In this document: piece after piece, positions 1-6,894 of the stretch | Layout of the letters: every line of letters starts with the position of its first letter | Position numbering within the stretch: position 1 is the stretch's first letter | DNA from: JL08 sp965363755 | GTDB taxonomy: Bacteria > Pseudomonadota > Alphaproteobacteria > Rhodobacterales > Rhodobacteraceae | Length of the DNA stretch: 10,092 nt | Direction of reading: 5' to 3' | Assembly (NCBI GenBank): GCA_965363755.1 | Contig: CBDTVL010000142.1 | Span: 1-10,092 of the forward strand | Notes under the pieces: model-generated | What the model was told of the DNA's origin: nothing | What the model saw: only the letters and a program-made list of their open reading frames with translations | Database searches by the model: none | Translations under genes and position numbers: made by a program

Positions 1-314
1 GCAAACTGAGCCATTCTCTTGCGCAAGATAAAGTTCCTGCAAAAGCGGGAGCGTCCGTCACCACCTCGCAGCCCACACCAGCAATGGCCGTCAGGCGCAC
101 TCTGGATTTTTATAGCAAAGAGGCGCCAAGGCCGGGCTGTGGTGCGGCGATATCGACCCGCTGCAGTGTCCGCACAGCGACTTTCTGTAGTTTCCTGATT
201 CTATGAGTCCTGATCCGCATAATCTCCAAATCCTGGGATCCGGGGTGATTGCGCTGCCCAGAGGGTCTGATAAGACGCGTCAGGAAATCTCTTATCTGGT
301 GGATGTAGCGCGAT
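1..314. other. Leading region without a supportable gene
   Basis: I find no convincing gene in these 314 bases. The frames are either broken by stops or, where open (plus frame 3-206 and the same triplets on the minus strand), give composition unlike a real protein and lack a start with a ribosome-binding site. A plus-frame TGA at 7-9 could end an upstream gene, but only two codons of it are visible. Two inverted repeats are present: GTGCGG at 142-147 with CCGCAC at 170-175 (outer GCT/AGC pairs around a bulge, and a CGATATCG palindrome in the loop), and GATAAGA at 269-275 with TCTTATC at 290-296, ending about 18 bases before the lysA start. Neither is followed by a T-tract, so neither reads as an intrinsic terminator. 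The lysA promoter may lie here, but I cannot place convincing -35 and -10 boxes. Confidence 0.5.
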
Positions 315-1580
315 ATGGACCACTTTTTATATCACAACGGAGCGCTGCACGCCGAAGACGTGGCCATAAGCGAAATTGCGGCGGCGGTCGGTACGCCATT
401 CTATGTCTACTCAACAGCCACTTTACTGCGTCATTTTGCGCTTTTTGACGAGGCGCTGGCGGGTATGGACCATCTGGTCTGCTACGCGATGAAGGCCGCC
501 AGCAATCAAGCGATCCTGAAAACGCTGGCGCAGGCCGGGGCGGGCATGGATGTGGTTTCGGGGGGTGAATACCTGCGTGCCAAAGCGGCAGGCGTACCGG
601 GTAACCGCATTGTGTTTTCCGGTATCGGCAAGACCGCAGATGAAATGCGCATGGCACTGGACGGCGGCATACGCCAGTTCAACGTCGAATCCGAACCCGA
701 AATGGAAGTTCTGAATGCCGTGGCTGTTTCCTTGGGCAAGATCGCACCGATCACCATTCGCGTGAACCCGGATGTCGATGCCAAAACCCACGCAAAAATT
801 GCGACAGGAAAGTCCGAAAACAAATTTGGCATCCCAATCGCGCGGGCCCGTGAGGTCTATGCAATGGCAGGGGCGATGCAGGGCCTAGATGTGATTGGCA
901 TCGACGTCCACATCGGATCGCAGTTGACGGATTTGGCGCCGTTTGAGCAGGCCTATCTGAAAGTTGCTGAATTGACCGAACAATTGCGGGCGGATGGGCA
1001 CAACATCCGCCGTCTTGATCTGGGTGGTGGTTTGGGGATTCCCTACGCGCGCTCAAATGAAGCGCCACCCCTGCCACTAGAATACGGTGCGCTGATCAAG
1101 AAATGTGTCGGCCATCTGGGCTGTGAGATCGAAATCGAGCCCGGTCGTCTGATTGTCGGCAATGCAGGGTTGATGGTCAGCGAAGTGATTTATGTGAAGT
1201 CAGGGGAGGGGCGCGACTTTCTGATTCTCGATTCAGCGATGAACGATCTAATCCGCCCGGCGATGTATGACGCGCATCATGACATCATTCCGGTGATCGA
1301 GCCGGATGCCGGGGCTGAACAGCAGCCCTACGACATTGTCGGCCCGGTGTGCGAATCAGGTGATACCTTTGCCAAACAACGTATGATGCCGCAGGTGCGG
1401 ACCGGTGATCTGGTCGCATTTCGCAGCGCGGGCGCATATGGTGCGGTTATGAGCAGCGAATACAATACAAGACCGATGATTCCAGAGGTTTTGGTGAACA
1501 AAGATCAATTTGCGGTTATTCGCGCACGCCCGACCTTTGACGAAATGATAAATCGGGATACCATCCCGGAGTGGCTGTAA
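315..1580 (+). CDS. lysA: Diaminopimelate decarboxylase
   Basis: This enzyme removes CO2 from meso-diaminopimelate to give L-lysine, the last step of the DAP pathway, in the cytoplasm and with pyridoxal phosphate (PLP). The 421-residue length is normal for the family. The fold is a PLP-binding TIM barrel followed by a C-terminal beta domain. Visible motifs are the Schiff-base lysine K60 in CYAMKAASN, HIGSQ at 199-203, the phosphate-binding GGGLG at 237-241, EPGR at 275-278, the CESGD motif at 346-350 whose Cys346 is contributed across the dimer, and SAGAYG at 371-376. The ATG at 315 is the first in-frame start after a TAG at 306-308; a GGTGGA about 11 bases upstream is a weak ribosome-binding site, and the N-terminus MDHFLYHNG fits close relatives as I recall them. 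All catalytic residues are intact. The DUF4175 gene follows 33 bases downstream, probably on the same transcript. Confidence 0.97.
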   Translation: MDHFLYHNGALHAEDVAISEIAAAVGTPFYVYSTATLLRHFALFDEALAGMDHLVCYAMKAASNQAILKTLAQAGAGMDVVSGGEYLRAKAAGVPGNRIVFSGIGKTADEMRMALDGGIRQFNVESEPEMEVLNAVAVSLGKIAPITIRVNPDVDAKTHAKIATGKSENKFGIPIARAREVYAMAGAMQGLDVIGIDVHIGSQLTDLAPFEQAYLKVAELTEQLRADGHNIRRLDLGGGLGIPYARSNEAPPLPLEYGALIKKCVGHLGCEIEIEPGRLIVGNAGLMVSEVIYVKSGEGRDFLILDSAMNDLIRPAMYDAHHDIIPVIEPDAGAEQQPYDIVGPVCESGDTFAKQRMMPQVRTGDLVAFRSAGAYGAVMSSEYNTRPMIPEVLVNKDQFAVIRARPTFDEMINRDTIPEWL

Positions 1581-1585
1581 CGCAA

Positions 1586-1607
1586 TCCCGCGTTATTGCT
1601 GCGGGAG
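1586..1607 (+). promoter_or_regulatory. Hairpin over the ribosome-binding site between lysA and the DUF4175 gene
   Basis: TCCCGC at 1586-1591 can pair with GCGGGA at 1601-1606 around a 9-base loop. The 3' arm contains most of the GGGAG Shine-Dalgarno sequence (1603-1607) that lies 6 bases before the ATG at 1614. The 5' arm begins only five bases after the lysA stop at 1578-1580, so a ribosome terminating on lysA should cover or melt it. The pairing is read directly from the sequence; a role in translational coupling is inference. No T-tract follows, so this is unlikely to be a terminator. Confidence 0.45.
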
Positions 1608-1613
1608 AAACTG

Positions 1614-4196
1614 ATGGCATCCTTTTCCCGCTATGACATGCGGCGCAGCCTGACGGGCTTGCGCTGGCCGGTGCGCCTGACGCAGGCCGGGATGATGGCG
1701 GAGCAGTTGTTGCGCAGTTTCTGGCCGTTTCTGACGCTGGTTCTGGCGGTGCTTGGAATCCTGATGCTCGGCATGCAGGATCTTTTGCCACTTGAAGTAT
1801 TCTGGGTCGGCGCAATGATCTCGGTACTGGCAATGCTCAGCGCTTTGGTTATTGGTGCACGGCGTTTCGTCTGGCCGACACGGTCTTCAGCGGTTCGGCG
1901 TTTAGACGAGACCATGCCAGGGCGACCTATTCAGGCTCTGCTGGATGATGCGGCAATTGGTGTGGATGACCCAGAGACGATGTCGGTCTGGCGCGCACAT
2001 CAGGCGCGCATGGCCAAACGCGTAAGCCTGGCCAAACCGGTTCACCCAAATTTGCGAATTGCGCGCCGTGATCCGTTTGCGCTGCGTTATGCCGCCGTTC
2101 TTATTTTTGTGATTGCGCTGTTATTCGGATCGATTTGGCGGGTTGGTTCCGTGACAACTCTGGCGGGCGGAGCCGCTCCGCTGGTGACTGGCCCAACGTG
2201 GGAGGGCTGGGTTGAGCCTCCGCGGTATACCGGCCAACCGACCGTCTACCTAAATGATATCACGACGCCTGCACTTCAGGTCGCGCAGGGCAGCGTTATC
2301 ACTTTGCGTCTTTATGGAGAAGTTGGGGCGCTGAGTGTCTCAGAGACAATTTCGGGCGAACCTGGCAATTCTGTGCAGGAAGAGTCAGCCCTTTCACAGG
2401 ACTTTGTGGCTGATCAAAATGGCGAGTTGAAGATTGAAGGCGTCGGTGGCCGCAGCTGGGCGGTTGATGTCGTTCTTGATTCGCCGCCCGAAATCGCGAT
2501 TTCGGGGACAGCCGAGGCGTCGGCAGTTGGTGAAATGACCCTCCCATTTACGGCAAATGATGACTATGGGGTTGAACTTGGCTTTGCCCACATTGAACTT
2601 GATCTGGATGCCGTTGATCGTCGCTACGGTCTGGAAATTGCACCCGACCCGCGCGATCCGGTGATTGTGCCGCTCCCAACCCCAATCACCGGCGATCGGC
2701 GCAATTTCACCGAAAACCTGATCGATGATTTTTCGCAGCATCCGTTTTCGAACTTGCCGGTGGCCGTGACATTGAGGGCGCAAGATGCGGTTGAACAGGA
2801 GACACAGGCAGCTTCAGAAACGATGATCCTTCCGGGGCGACGTTTTTTTGACCCGATGGCTGCTGCAATCATAGAGCAACGGCGTGATCTATTATGGGCC
2901 CGCGCCAATGCGCCGCGCGTAGCGCAACTGCTACGGGCAGTTTCGCACCGACCTGATGACGTGTTCCGCTCAGAAACCGCTTACCTTCGGCTTCGGGTAA
3001 TCCTGCGTCGAATAGAGACACTGGCAAAATACGGCCTCAAGACAGAGCATCAGGACGAGATCGCGCAAGCGCTTTGGGATCTGGCGATTGTGCTGGAAGA
3101 GGGCGATCTGAGCGACGCGCTGGAACGTTTGCGTCGGGCTCAGGATCGGCTGGCCGAAGCCATGAAAAACGGGGCGTCCGATCACGAAATCGCCGAGCTG
3201 ATGCAGGAATTACGCGAAGCCAGCGATGACTACATTCGACAGTTGTCGCGTCAGGCTCAGCAGGATGGTGACCAAGGTGGAGACAGTCAGTCAGCCGAAA
3301 ACTCGATGCAAATGACGCAGGACGATCTGCAAGCCATGATGGATCGCATTCAAGAGCTAATGGAGCAGGGCCGAATGGCCGAGGCGGAGCAAGCCCTGAA
3401 AGAACTGCAACAGTTGATGGAAAACATGCGCGTCACCCAAGGTCAGGGTCAGGGCGGGCAATCGCCGGGTGAGCAAGCGATGGAGGGTCTGGCTGAAACG
3501 CTACGGGACCAGCAAGGGCTGTCAGATCAGGCATTCAGAGACCTGCAGGAACAGTTCAATCCCGGTGCACAGGCGGGTGAAAGTGAAGGCAACGAAGGCA
3601 GCAACGGTGGTCAGGGCAGGGGCCAAAGCCATGAAGGCCAAGGCGGTAAAGGTCAGGGCAACGGCGAATCGGGGCAGGAAAGCGACGGTCAGGGGGCCCC
3701 GGGTCCGGGCGAGCTTGCCGACAGACAACAAGCATTGCGTCAGGAACTGGAGCGCCAGCAAGGCAATTTGCCCGGAGCTGGCACACCCGAGGGCGACGCT
3801 GCCCGTGACGCACTTGGTCGCGCTGGCGAGGCAATGGACGGCGCCGAGGAAGCCTTGCGGCAGAATGAGCTTGCCGAGGCGATTGACCAGCAGTCTGCTG
3901 CGATGGAAGCGTTGCGCGAAGGCATGCGCAACCTTGGTGAAGCCATGGCACAAGAGCAGCAGAACCAACCGGGCCAAGGCACGACAGAGAGCAACAGACA
4001 GGCGCAGAACCGCGATCCGTTGGGGCGTGATGCAGGCTCGAACGGATCTGCTGGCACCGACGAGGGTTTGTTGCAAGGTGAGGATGTCTATCGCCGTGCA
4101 CGGGAATTGCTGGACGAAATTCGCAGGCGCACAGGGGATGGCGAACGTCCGGAAATAGAGCTGGAATACCTCAAACGTCTGCTTGAGCGTTTCTAG
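1614..4196 (+). CDS. DUF4175/TIGR02302-type membrane protein of unknown function
   Basis: This is a large conserved alphaproteobacterial membrane protein with no function known to me. I choose the ATG at 1614 (860 residues) because GGGAG lies 6 bases upstream; an in-frame TTG at 1596 would add six residues but sits inside the hairpin and lacks its own site. Hydrophobic spans are near residues 36-53, 62-82 and 159-177. A probably extracytoplasmic beta-rich region follows, starting with the PPRYTGQP motif at 202-209 typical of the family. The second half is charged and helical, with a Gln/Glu-rich likely coiled coil around 565-607, then a Gly/Gln-rich low-complexity stretch around 659-696, and a final helical tail ending in LKRLLERF. 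It probably shares a transcript with lysA and is convergent with the zinc-ribbon gene. The neighbours suggest an envelope role, but that is only inference. Family assignment is from motif and architecture memory. Confidence 0.9.
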   Translation: MASFSRYDMRRSLTGLRWPVRLTQAGMMAEQLLRSFWPFLTLVLAVLGILMLGMQDLLPLEVFWVGAMISVLAMLSALVIGARRFVWPTRSSAVRRLDETMPGRPIQALLDDAAIGVDDPETMSVWRAHQARMAKRVSLAKPVHPNLRIARRDPFALRYAAVLIFVIALLFGSIWRVGSVTTLAGGAAPLVTGPTWEGWVEPPRYTGQPTVYLNDITTPALQVAQGSVITLRLYGEVGALSVSETISGEPGNSVQEESALSQDFVADQNGELKIEGVGGRSWAVDVVLDSPPEIAISGTAEASAVGEMTLPFTANDDYGVELGFAHIELDLDAVDRRYGLEIAPDPRDPVIVPLPTPITGDRRNFTENLIDDFSQHPFSNLPVAVTLRAQDAVEQETQAASETMILPGRRFFDPMAAAIIEQRRDLLWARANAPRVAQLLRAVSHRPDDVFRSETAYLRLRVILRRIETLAKYGLKTEHQDEIAQALWDLAIVLEEGDLSDALERLRRAQDRLAEAMKNGASDHEIAELMQELREASDDYIRQLSRQAQQDGDQGGDSQSAENSMQMTQDDLQAMMDRIQELMEQGRMAEAEQALKELQQLMENMRVTQGQGQGGQSPGEQAMEGLAETLRDQQGLSDQAFRDLQEQFNPGAQAGESEGNEGSNGGQGRGQSHEGQGGKGQGNGESGQESDGQGAPGPGELADRQQALRQELERQQGNLPGAGTPEGDAARDALGRAGEAMDGAEEALRQNELAEAIDQQSAAMEALREGMRNLGEAMAQEQQNQPGQGTTESNRQAQNRDPLGRDAGSNGSAGTDEGLLQGEDVYRRARELLDEIRRRTGDGERPEIELEYLKRLLERF
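3441..3694 (+). repeat. Scattered GGTCAGGG repeats encoding a Gly/Gln-rich linker
   Basis: GGTCAGGG occurs at 3441, 3447 (overlapping the first), 3609, 3651 and 3687, all in the same reading frame of the DUF4175 gene, where it encodes Gly-Gln-Gly. Many related GGC/CAA/CAG codons lie between the copies. The result is a low-complexity, probably disordered linker between two helical segments. Such tracts vary in length between relatives by slippage or recombination. It is coding sequence, not a separate element. Confidence 0.6.
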
Positions 4197-4208
4197 ATCG
4201 GGTTATGT

Positions 4209-5108
4209 TTAAGGAATGCTGCTCGACGCCTTCGCATCCAGCCAGTCCAAGATGCCTTTGACACGATCGCCCAAAGCGGCCCTGCCTTTGTCGACAATCG
4301 CAACATATCCAGAGACGGCAGGTCCTGCCATCGGAACAGACTGGGTGATTTTCGGAGCCATAACGTATACTGCGCCCAAGATCACTGCCAACAATATCAT
4401 CAGTGTGAAACCCCTGCGAAAGCTGCGTTTTTCGCTCTGCGGCTCTAGATAATCGTCAACATCGCTTTCACCGTCAGCTTCTCGATCGCTGGCTGAGCGT
4501 AGCGATGAATTGATTTCTTCGACGTCGGGTAACAAGTCGCGTCGTGATGCCAGAGTGTCCGCAATCGCCGAGTCAGTACCAACCGGCGCGTCATCTTGCG
4601 TTTTAGGCATCCGTTCGCGCGCCTCTCGAGCCCGGCGACTGGCGTCATCCTCGGCCTCTTGCAGGCCAAGATCTGGTTGGGTCTCTAGTCCTGCACTTTG
4701 TTCGTTTCGGCGCTGCTCTGCTTCGTGTTCAGCTTCCTGTTTTAAGACTTCTACAACTGCAGGATCCAGTTCGCGCGCTACTGGTTCGGCCACGATGGAG
4801 TCTGGCTCGTCTTCTTCATATTCGCCTGCGGCCTGCTCGACTATCGGATCAGCAGGTTTCGAATCTTCCTCGGGTTCTTTTTCCCTGATCTCTTCCCGGT
4901 CTTGCCCGACTTCGGTTTCTATCTCTGGCTCTGTCGGCGAGACCGGTGGTGACGCTTCAACTTCTTTGCTGGCGGCATCTTCTTGATCTGAGTGGGATTG
5001 GAACCATGTATCGCCACAGTTGGAGCATTGCACATCGCGCCCGTCCTCTGGAATTACTTCAGAAGGAACCTCGTACTGCGCATCGCAGTTGGGGCAAATC
5101 AGTCGCAT
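4209..5108 (-). CDS. Zinc-ribbon protein with acidic linker and one membrane span
   Basis: This 299-residue protein opens with an MJ0042-type zinc ribbon: Cys5-x2-Cys8 and Cys28-x2-Cys31 should bind one zinc. Residues of roughly 40-225 form a hydrophilic linker rich in Glu, Asp, Ser and Pro with Glu/Arg-rich helical stretches (about 120-170); a segment at about 185-203 (LASRRDLLPDVEEINSSLR) resembles a conserved block I recall from Roseobacter relatives. One hydrophobic span lies near 232-251, preceded by Lys/Arg residues, leaving a short C-terminal tail of about 45 residues. By the positive-inside rule the zinc ribbon and linker are cytoplasmic and the tail periplasmic. The start at 5108 follows from the ribbon beginning at residue 3-5; the ribosome-binding site is weak (ACAG a few bases upstream). 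GC content is visibly lower than in neighbours. It is divergent from ftsE. Function is unknown; a division or envelope link is inferred from position only. Confidence 0.9.
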   Translation of the reverse strand: MRLICPNCDAQYEVPSEVIPEDGRDVQCSNCGDTWFQSHSDQEDAASKEVEASPPVSPTEPEIETEVGQDREEIREKEPEEDSKPADPIVEQAAGEYEEDEPDSIVAEPVARELDPAVVEVLKQEAEHEAEQRRNEQSAGLETQPDLGLQEAEDDASRRAREARERMPKTQDDAPVGTDSAIADTLASRRDLLPDVEEINSSLRSASDREADGESDVDDYLEPQSEKRSFRRGFTLMILLAVILGAVYVMAPKITQSVPMAGPAVSGYVAIVDKGRAALGDRVKGILDWLDAKASSSIP

Positions 5109-5314
5109 TTTGCTGTCTCGTCCACTCGTGGTGCCGCCTCTAGCGCTCTTAAACTTGTATAACTTGTAACAAGGCTCTCAAAAAGTGCAATATCTCGTGT
5201 TGTTTAGATGCATCGGCGGACGTCCCTTTGCTTGTATGCGGAATGTTCTTAAGGATCATTGAATCTACCGACGCTCTGGGGCACAACGGGTCAACAAACA
5301 AGGCGGGCTGAGCC
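5109..5314. promoter_or_regulatory. Divergent intergenic region between the zinc-ribbon gene and ftsE
   Basis: These 206 bases should hold the promoters of both divergent genes and are clearly more AT-rich than the flanking coding sequence. For ftsE, a weak candidate is TTGCTT at 5228-5233 with TAAGGA at 5250-5255 (16-base spacer). For the minus-strand gene, the complement of 5156-5161 reads TATACA, a passable -10 box, but no good -35 partner is obvious. A cluster of CTTGTA repeats lies in the half nearer the zinc-ribbon gene. No open frame of note and no terminator-like stem with a T-tract is seen. Confidence 0.4.
5152..5173. repeat. AACTTGTA direct repeats and CTTGTAACAAG palindrome
   Basis: AACTTGTA is present at 5152-5159 and again at 5161-5168, nine bases apart. 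The second copy runs into an 11-base perfect inverted repeat, CTTGT-A-ACAAG at 5163-5173. A further CTTGTAT lies at 5231-5237 next to the candidate ftsE promoter. Paired, spaced half-sites in a divergent promoter region would suit a regulator binding site, and the complementary strand here also carries the TATACA box. The repeats are observed; an operator function is inference and no known regulator motif is recognised. Confidence 0.35.
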
Positions 5315-5992
5315 GTGATCGAGCTTGAAAATGTGGGGTATAGCTACGGCGGTGGCGAATTGCTGAGCGATATTTCGGTCAAGCTGGCACCGGGGTCGTT
5401 TCACTTTCTGACCGGGCCGTCTGGTGCCGGAAAAACCACACTGATGAAGCTTTGCTATGGGGCGCTGCTGCCGACGGCGGGCCATGTCCGGATGTTTGAT
5501 GCCGACGTGCGGGCGCTCAGCCGGGATAATGTTGCATTGCTGCGCCGCCGGGTTGGCGTTGTACATCAGGACTGCAAATTTCTGGATCATTTGTCTGTGG
5601 CGGAAAACCTTGCATTGCCTTTGACGGTGTCGGGGCGCGATATTGCTGATGAAACCACAAACCTGAATGAGTTGATGAACTGGGTTGGGCTTTCAGGCCG
5701 GGCTGAAGCCTTGCCACCTGAACTTTCGGGCGGAGAACGTCAGCGCGCCGCCTTGGCCCGCGCCGTGATCATGTCGCCCGATGTTGTGCTCGCTGACGAA
5801 CCCACTGGCAATATTGATTGGGAGATGTCGCAACGCCTTCTGCGTCTCCTGATTGAACTGAACAAGATGGGAAAGACCATTCTGATTGCCACCCACGATC
5901 TTGCACTGATCCGCGCCACCAAAAGCGAAGTGCAGGTGCGGGTTTTGCGCATTTCCAATCGGCGCTTGCAGCTTGCAGGGTCGGATTTATGA
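5315..5992 (+). CDS. ftsE: Cell-division ABC transporter ATP-binding protein FtsE
   Basis: FtsE is the cytoplasmic ATPase of the FtsEX complex, which at the division ring passes ATP hydrolysis through FtsX to activate periplasmic peptidoglycan hydrolases. At 225 residues it has the normal length. All nucleotide-binding elements are present: Walker A GPSGAGKTT at 34-42, Q-loop Gln85, the ABC signature LSGGERQR at 137-144, Walker B VVLADE at 157-162 followed by PTGN, and the switch His194 in ATHD. The start is GTG at 5315; a TGA at 5309-5311 rules out any upstream in-frame start, and GGCGGG at 5303-5307 is a plausible ribosome-binding site. The stop overlaps the ftsX start by four bases (ATGA at 5989-5992), which points to translational coupling. 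Adjacency to ftsX separates it from LolD-like paralogues. Confidence 0.95.
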   Translation: MIELENVGYSYGGGELLSDISVKLAPGSFHFLTGPSGAGKTTLMKLCYGALLPTAGHVRMFDADVRALSRDNVALLRRRVGVVHQDCKFLDHLSVAENLALPLTVSGRDIADETTNLNELMNWVGLSGRAEALPPELSGGERQRAALARAVIMSPDVVLADEPTGNIDWEMSQRLLRLLIELNKMGKTILIATHDLALIRATKSEVQVRVLRISNRRLQLAGSDL

Positions 5993-6894
5993 AGATGGGG
6001 CGCGTCAGCTTTACCGCTTTCTTGACAGGGGATGTACAAGCCGACCGTGTTGTGCCCCCGACTGGCTTTACTGCACAACTCACGCTATTTGCTGCCGGTG
6101 CAATGGCATTTCTGGCTGTGTTCGCGCTTGCATTGTCGCTTGCTGCGGGGCGACTTGCCGAACGCTGGGGCGATGAACTTGCAAGGAGCGCAACCTTGCG
6201 CATTACGGCACCGCAGGATCAAATGGTGACACAGACCGAAGCCGCATTGCGCGTGCTGGAAACGACCAAAGGGGTTGCCAGCGCCCGGGCGCTTTCGCAA
6301 GAGGAGCAGCAGGCTTTGCTGGCCCCGTGGTTTGGCCCTGATGTTCCGCTTGAAACTTTGCCGGTTCCACAACTGATTGAAGTCATTGAAGACGCGGACG
6401 GCTTTGACAGTGCTGGTTTGCGCTTGCGTCTGCAGGCCGAAGTGCCCGGCGCCGTTTTGGATGACCACACCCGTTGGCGCAAACCGTTGATCGAAGCAGC
6501 ATCACGTTTGCGTCTTTTGGGGTGGGTATCGATTGCCCTGATCGGTGCAATGATGGCGGCGATGATCACACTGGCGGCAAACGCCGCACTTGCGGCAAAT
6601 GCTCAAGTGGTAGCCGTTCTCAGATTGGTCGGCGCAACGGACAAATACATTGCAAATGCTTTTGTGCGCCGATTCACGCTTCGCGCGTTTGCTGGGGCTG
6701 CGGTCGGTACGCTTGCCGGGCTCATTGCGGTATTCTTACTACCCTCCGCCTCTGACGAGGGCGGTTTTCTGACGGGTCTTGGGTATCAGGGCTGGCATTG
6801 GATCTGGCCGCTGCTGATTGCGCCAGTTTCTGCTGCTGTCGCCTTTCTTGCGACGGGCCGGGCGTCGCGACACACGTTGGCAGATCTGGCATGA
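5989..6894 (+). CDS. ftsX: Cell-division permease-like protein FtsX
   Basis: FtsX is the inner-membrane partner of FtsE. The 301-residue protein shows the expected order: a short cytoplasmic N-terminus, a first span near 29-53, a periplasmic domain of about 120 residues (roughly 54-175) that in the family contacts hydrolase activators, then spans near 177-202, 233-252 and 271-290 with a short cytoplasmic tail. The conserved block LRLVGATDKYIANAF at about 211-225 lies between spans 2 and 3, where FtsX contacts FtsE. AGGG at 5977-5980 supplies a ribosome-binding site for the ATG at 5989; an ATG two codons later is an alternative. Its stop overlaps the acyltransferase start (ATGA at 6891-6894). 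No EnvC-like activator or amidase gene is visible in this window, so the target hydrolase must be encoded elsewhere. Confidence 0.93.
   Translation: MKMGRVSFTAFLTGDVQADRVVPPTGFTAQLTLFAAGAMAFLAVFALALSLAAGRLAERWGDELARSATLRITAPQDQMVTQTEAALRVLETTKGVASARALSQEEQQALLAPWFGPDVPLETLPVPQLIEVIEDADGFDSAGLRLRLQAEVPGAVLDDHTRWRKPLIEAASRLRLLGWVSIALIGAMMAAMITLAANAALAANAQVVAVLRLVGATDKYIANAFVRRFTLRAFAGAAVGTLAGLIAVFLLPSASDEGGFLTGLGYQGWHWIWPLLIAPVSAAVAFLATGRASRHTLADLA

Noticed and set aside
1..14. Minus-strand ATG at 14 as the start of a divergent gene
   Set aside because: Only four codons are visible, with no good ribosome-binding site, so it cannot be supported from this window.
203..448. Plus-strand 81-codon frame upstream of and into lysA
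   Set aside because: It lacks a ribosome-binding site, runs 134 bases into lysA in another frame, and its latter half is Arg-rich out-of-phase translation of lysA.
3522..4101. Two minus-strand frames of more than 180 codons antisense to the DUF4175 gene
   Set aside because: Their length is explained by the biased codon use of the repeat-rich sense strand; there is no start signal or recognisable domain.
3469..4158. Long plus-strand frame of 229 codons inside the DUF4175 gene
   Set aside because: It is an out-of-phase reading of a low-complexity Gly/Gln-rich region; composition is Arg/Lys/Ala-rich and no domain is recognisable.
6798..6890. N-terminal extension of the acyltransferase to an upstream ATG
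   Set aside because: The extra 31 residues are Cys/Ala-rich antiphase translation of the ftsX 3' end; the ATG at 6891 overlapping the ftsX stop is the natural start.
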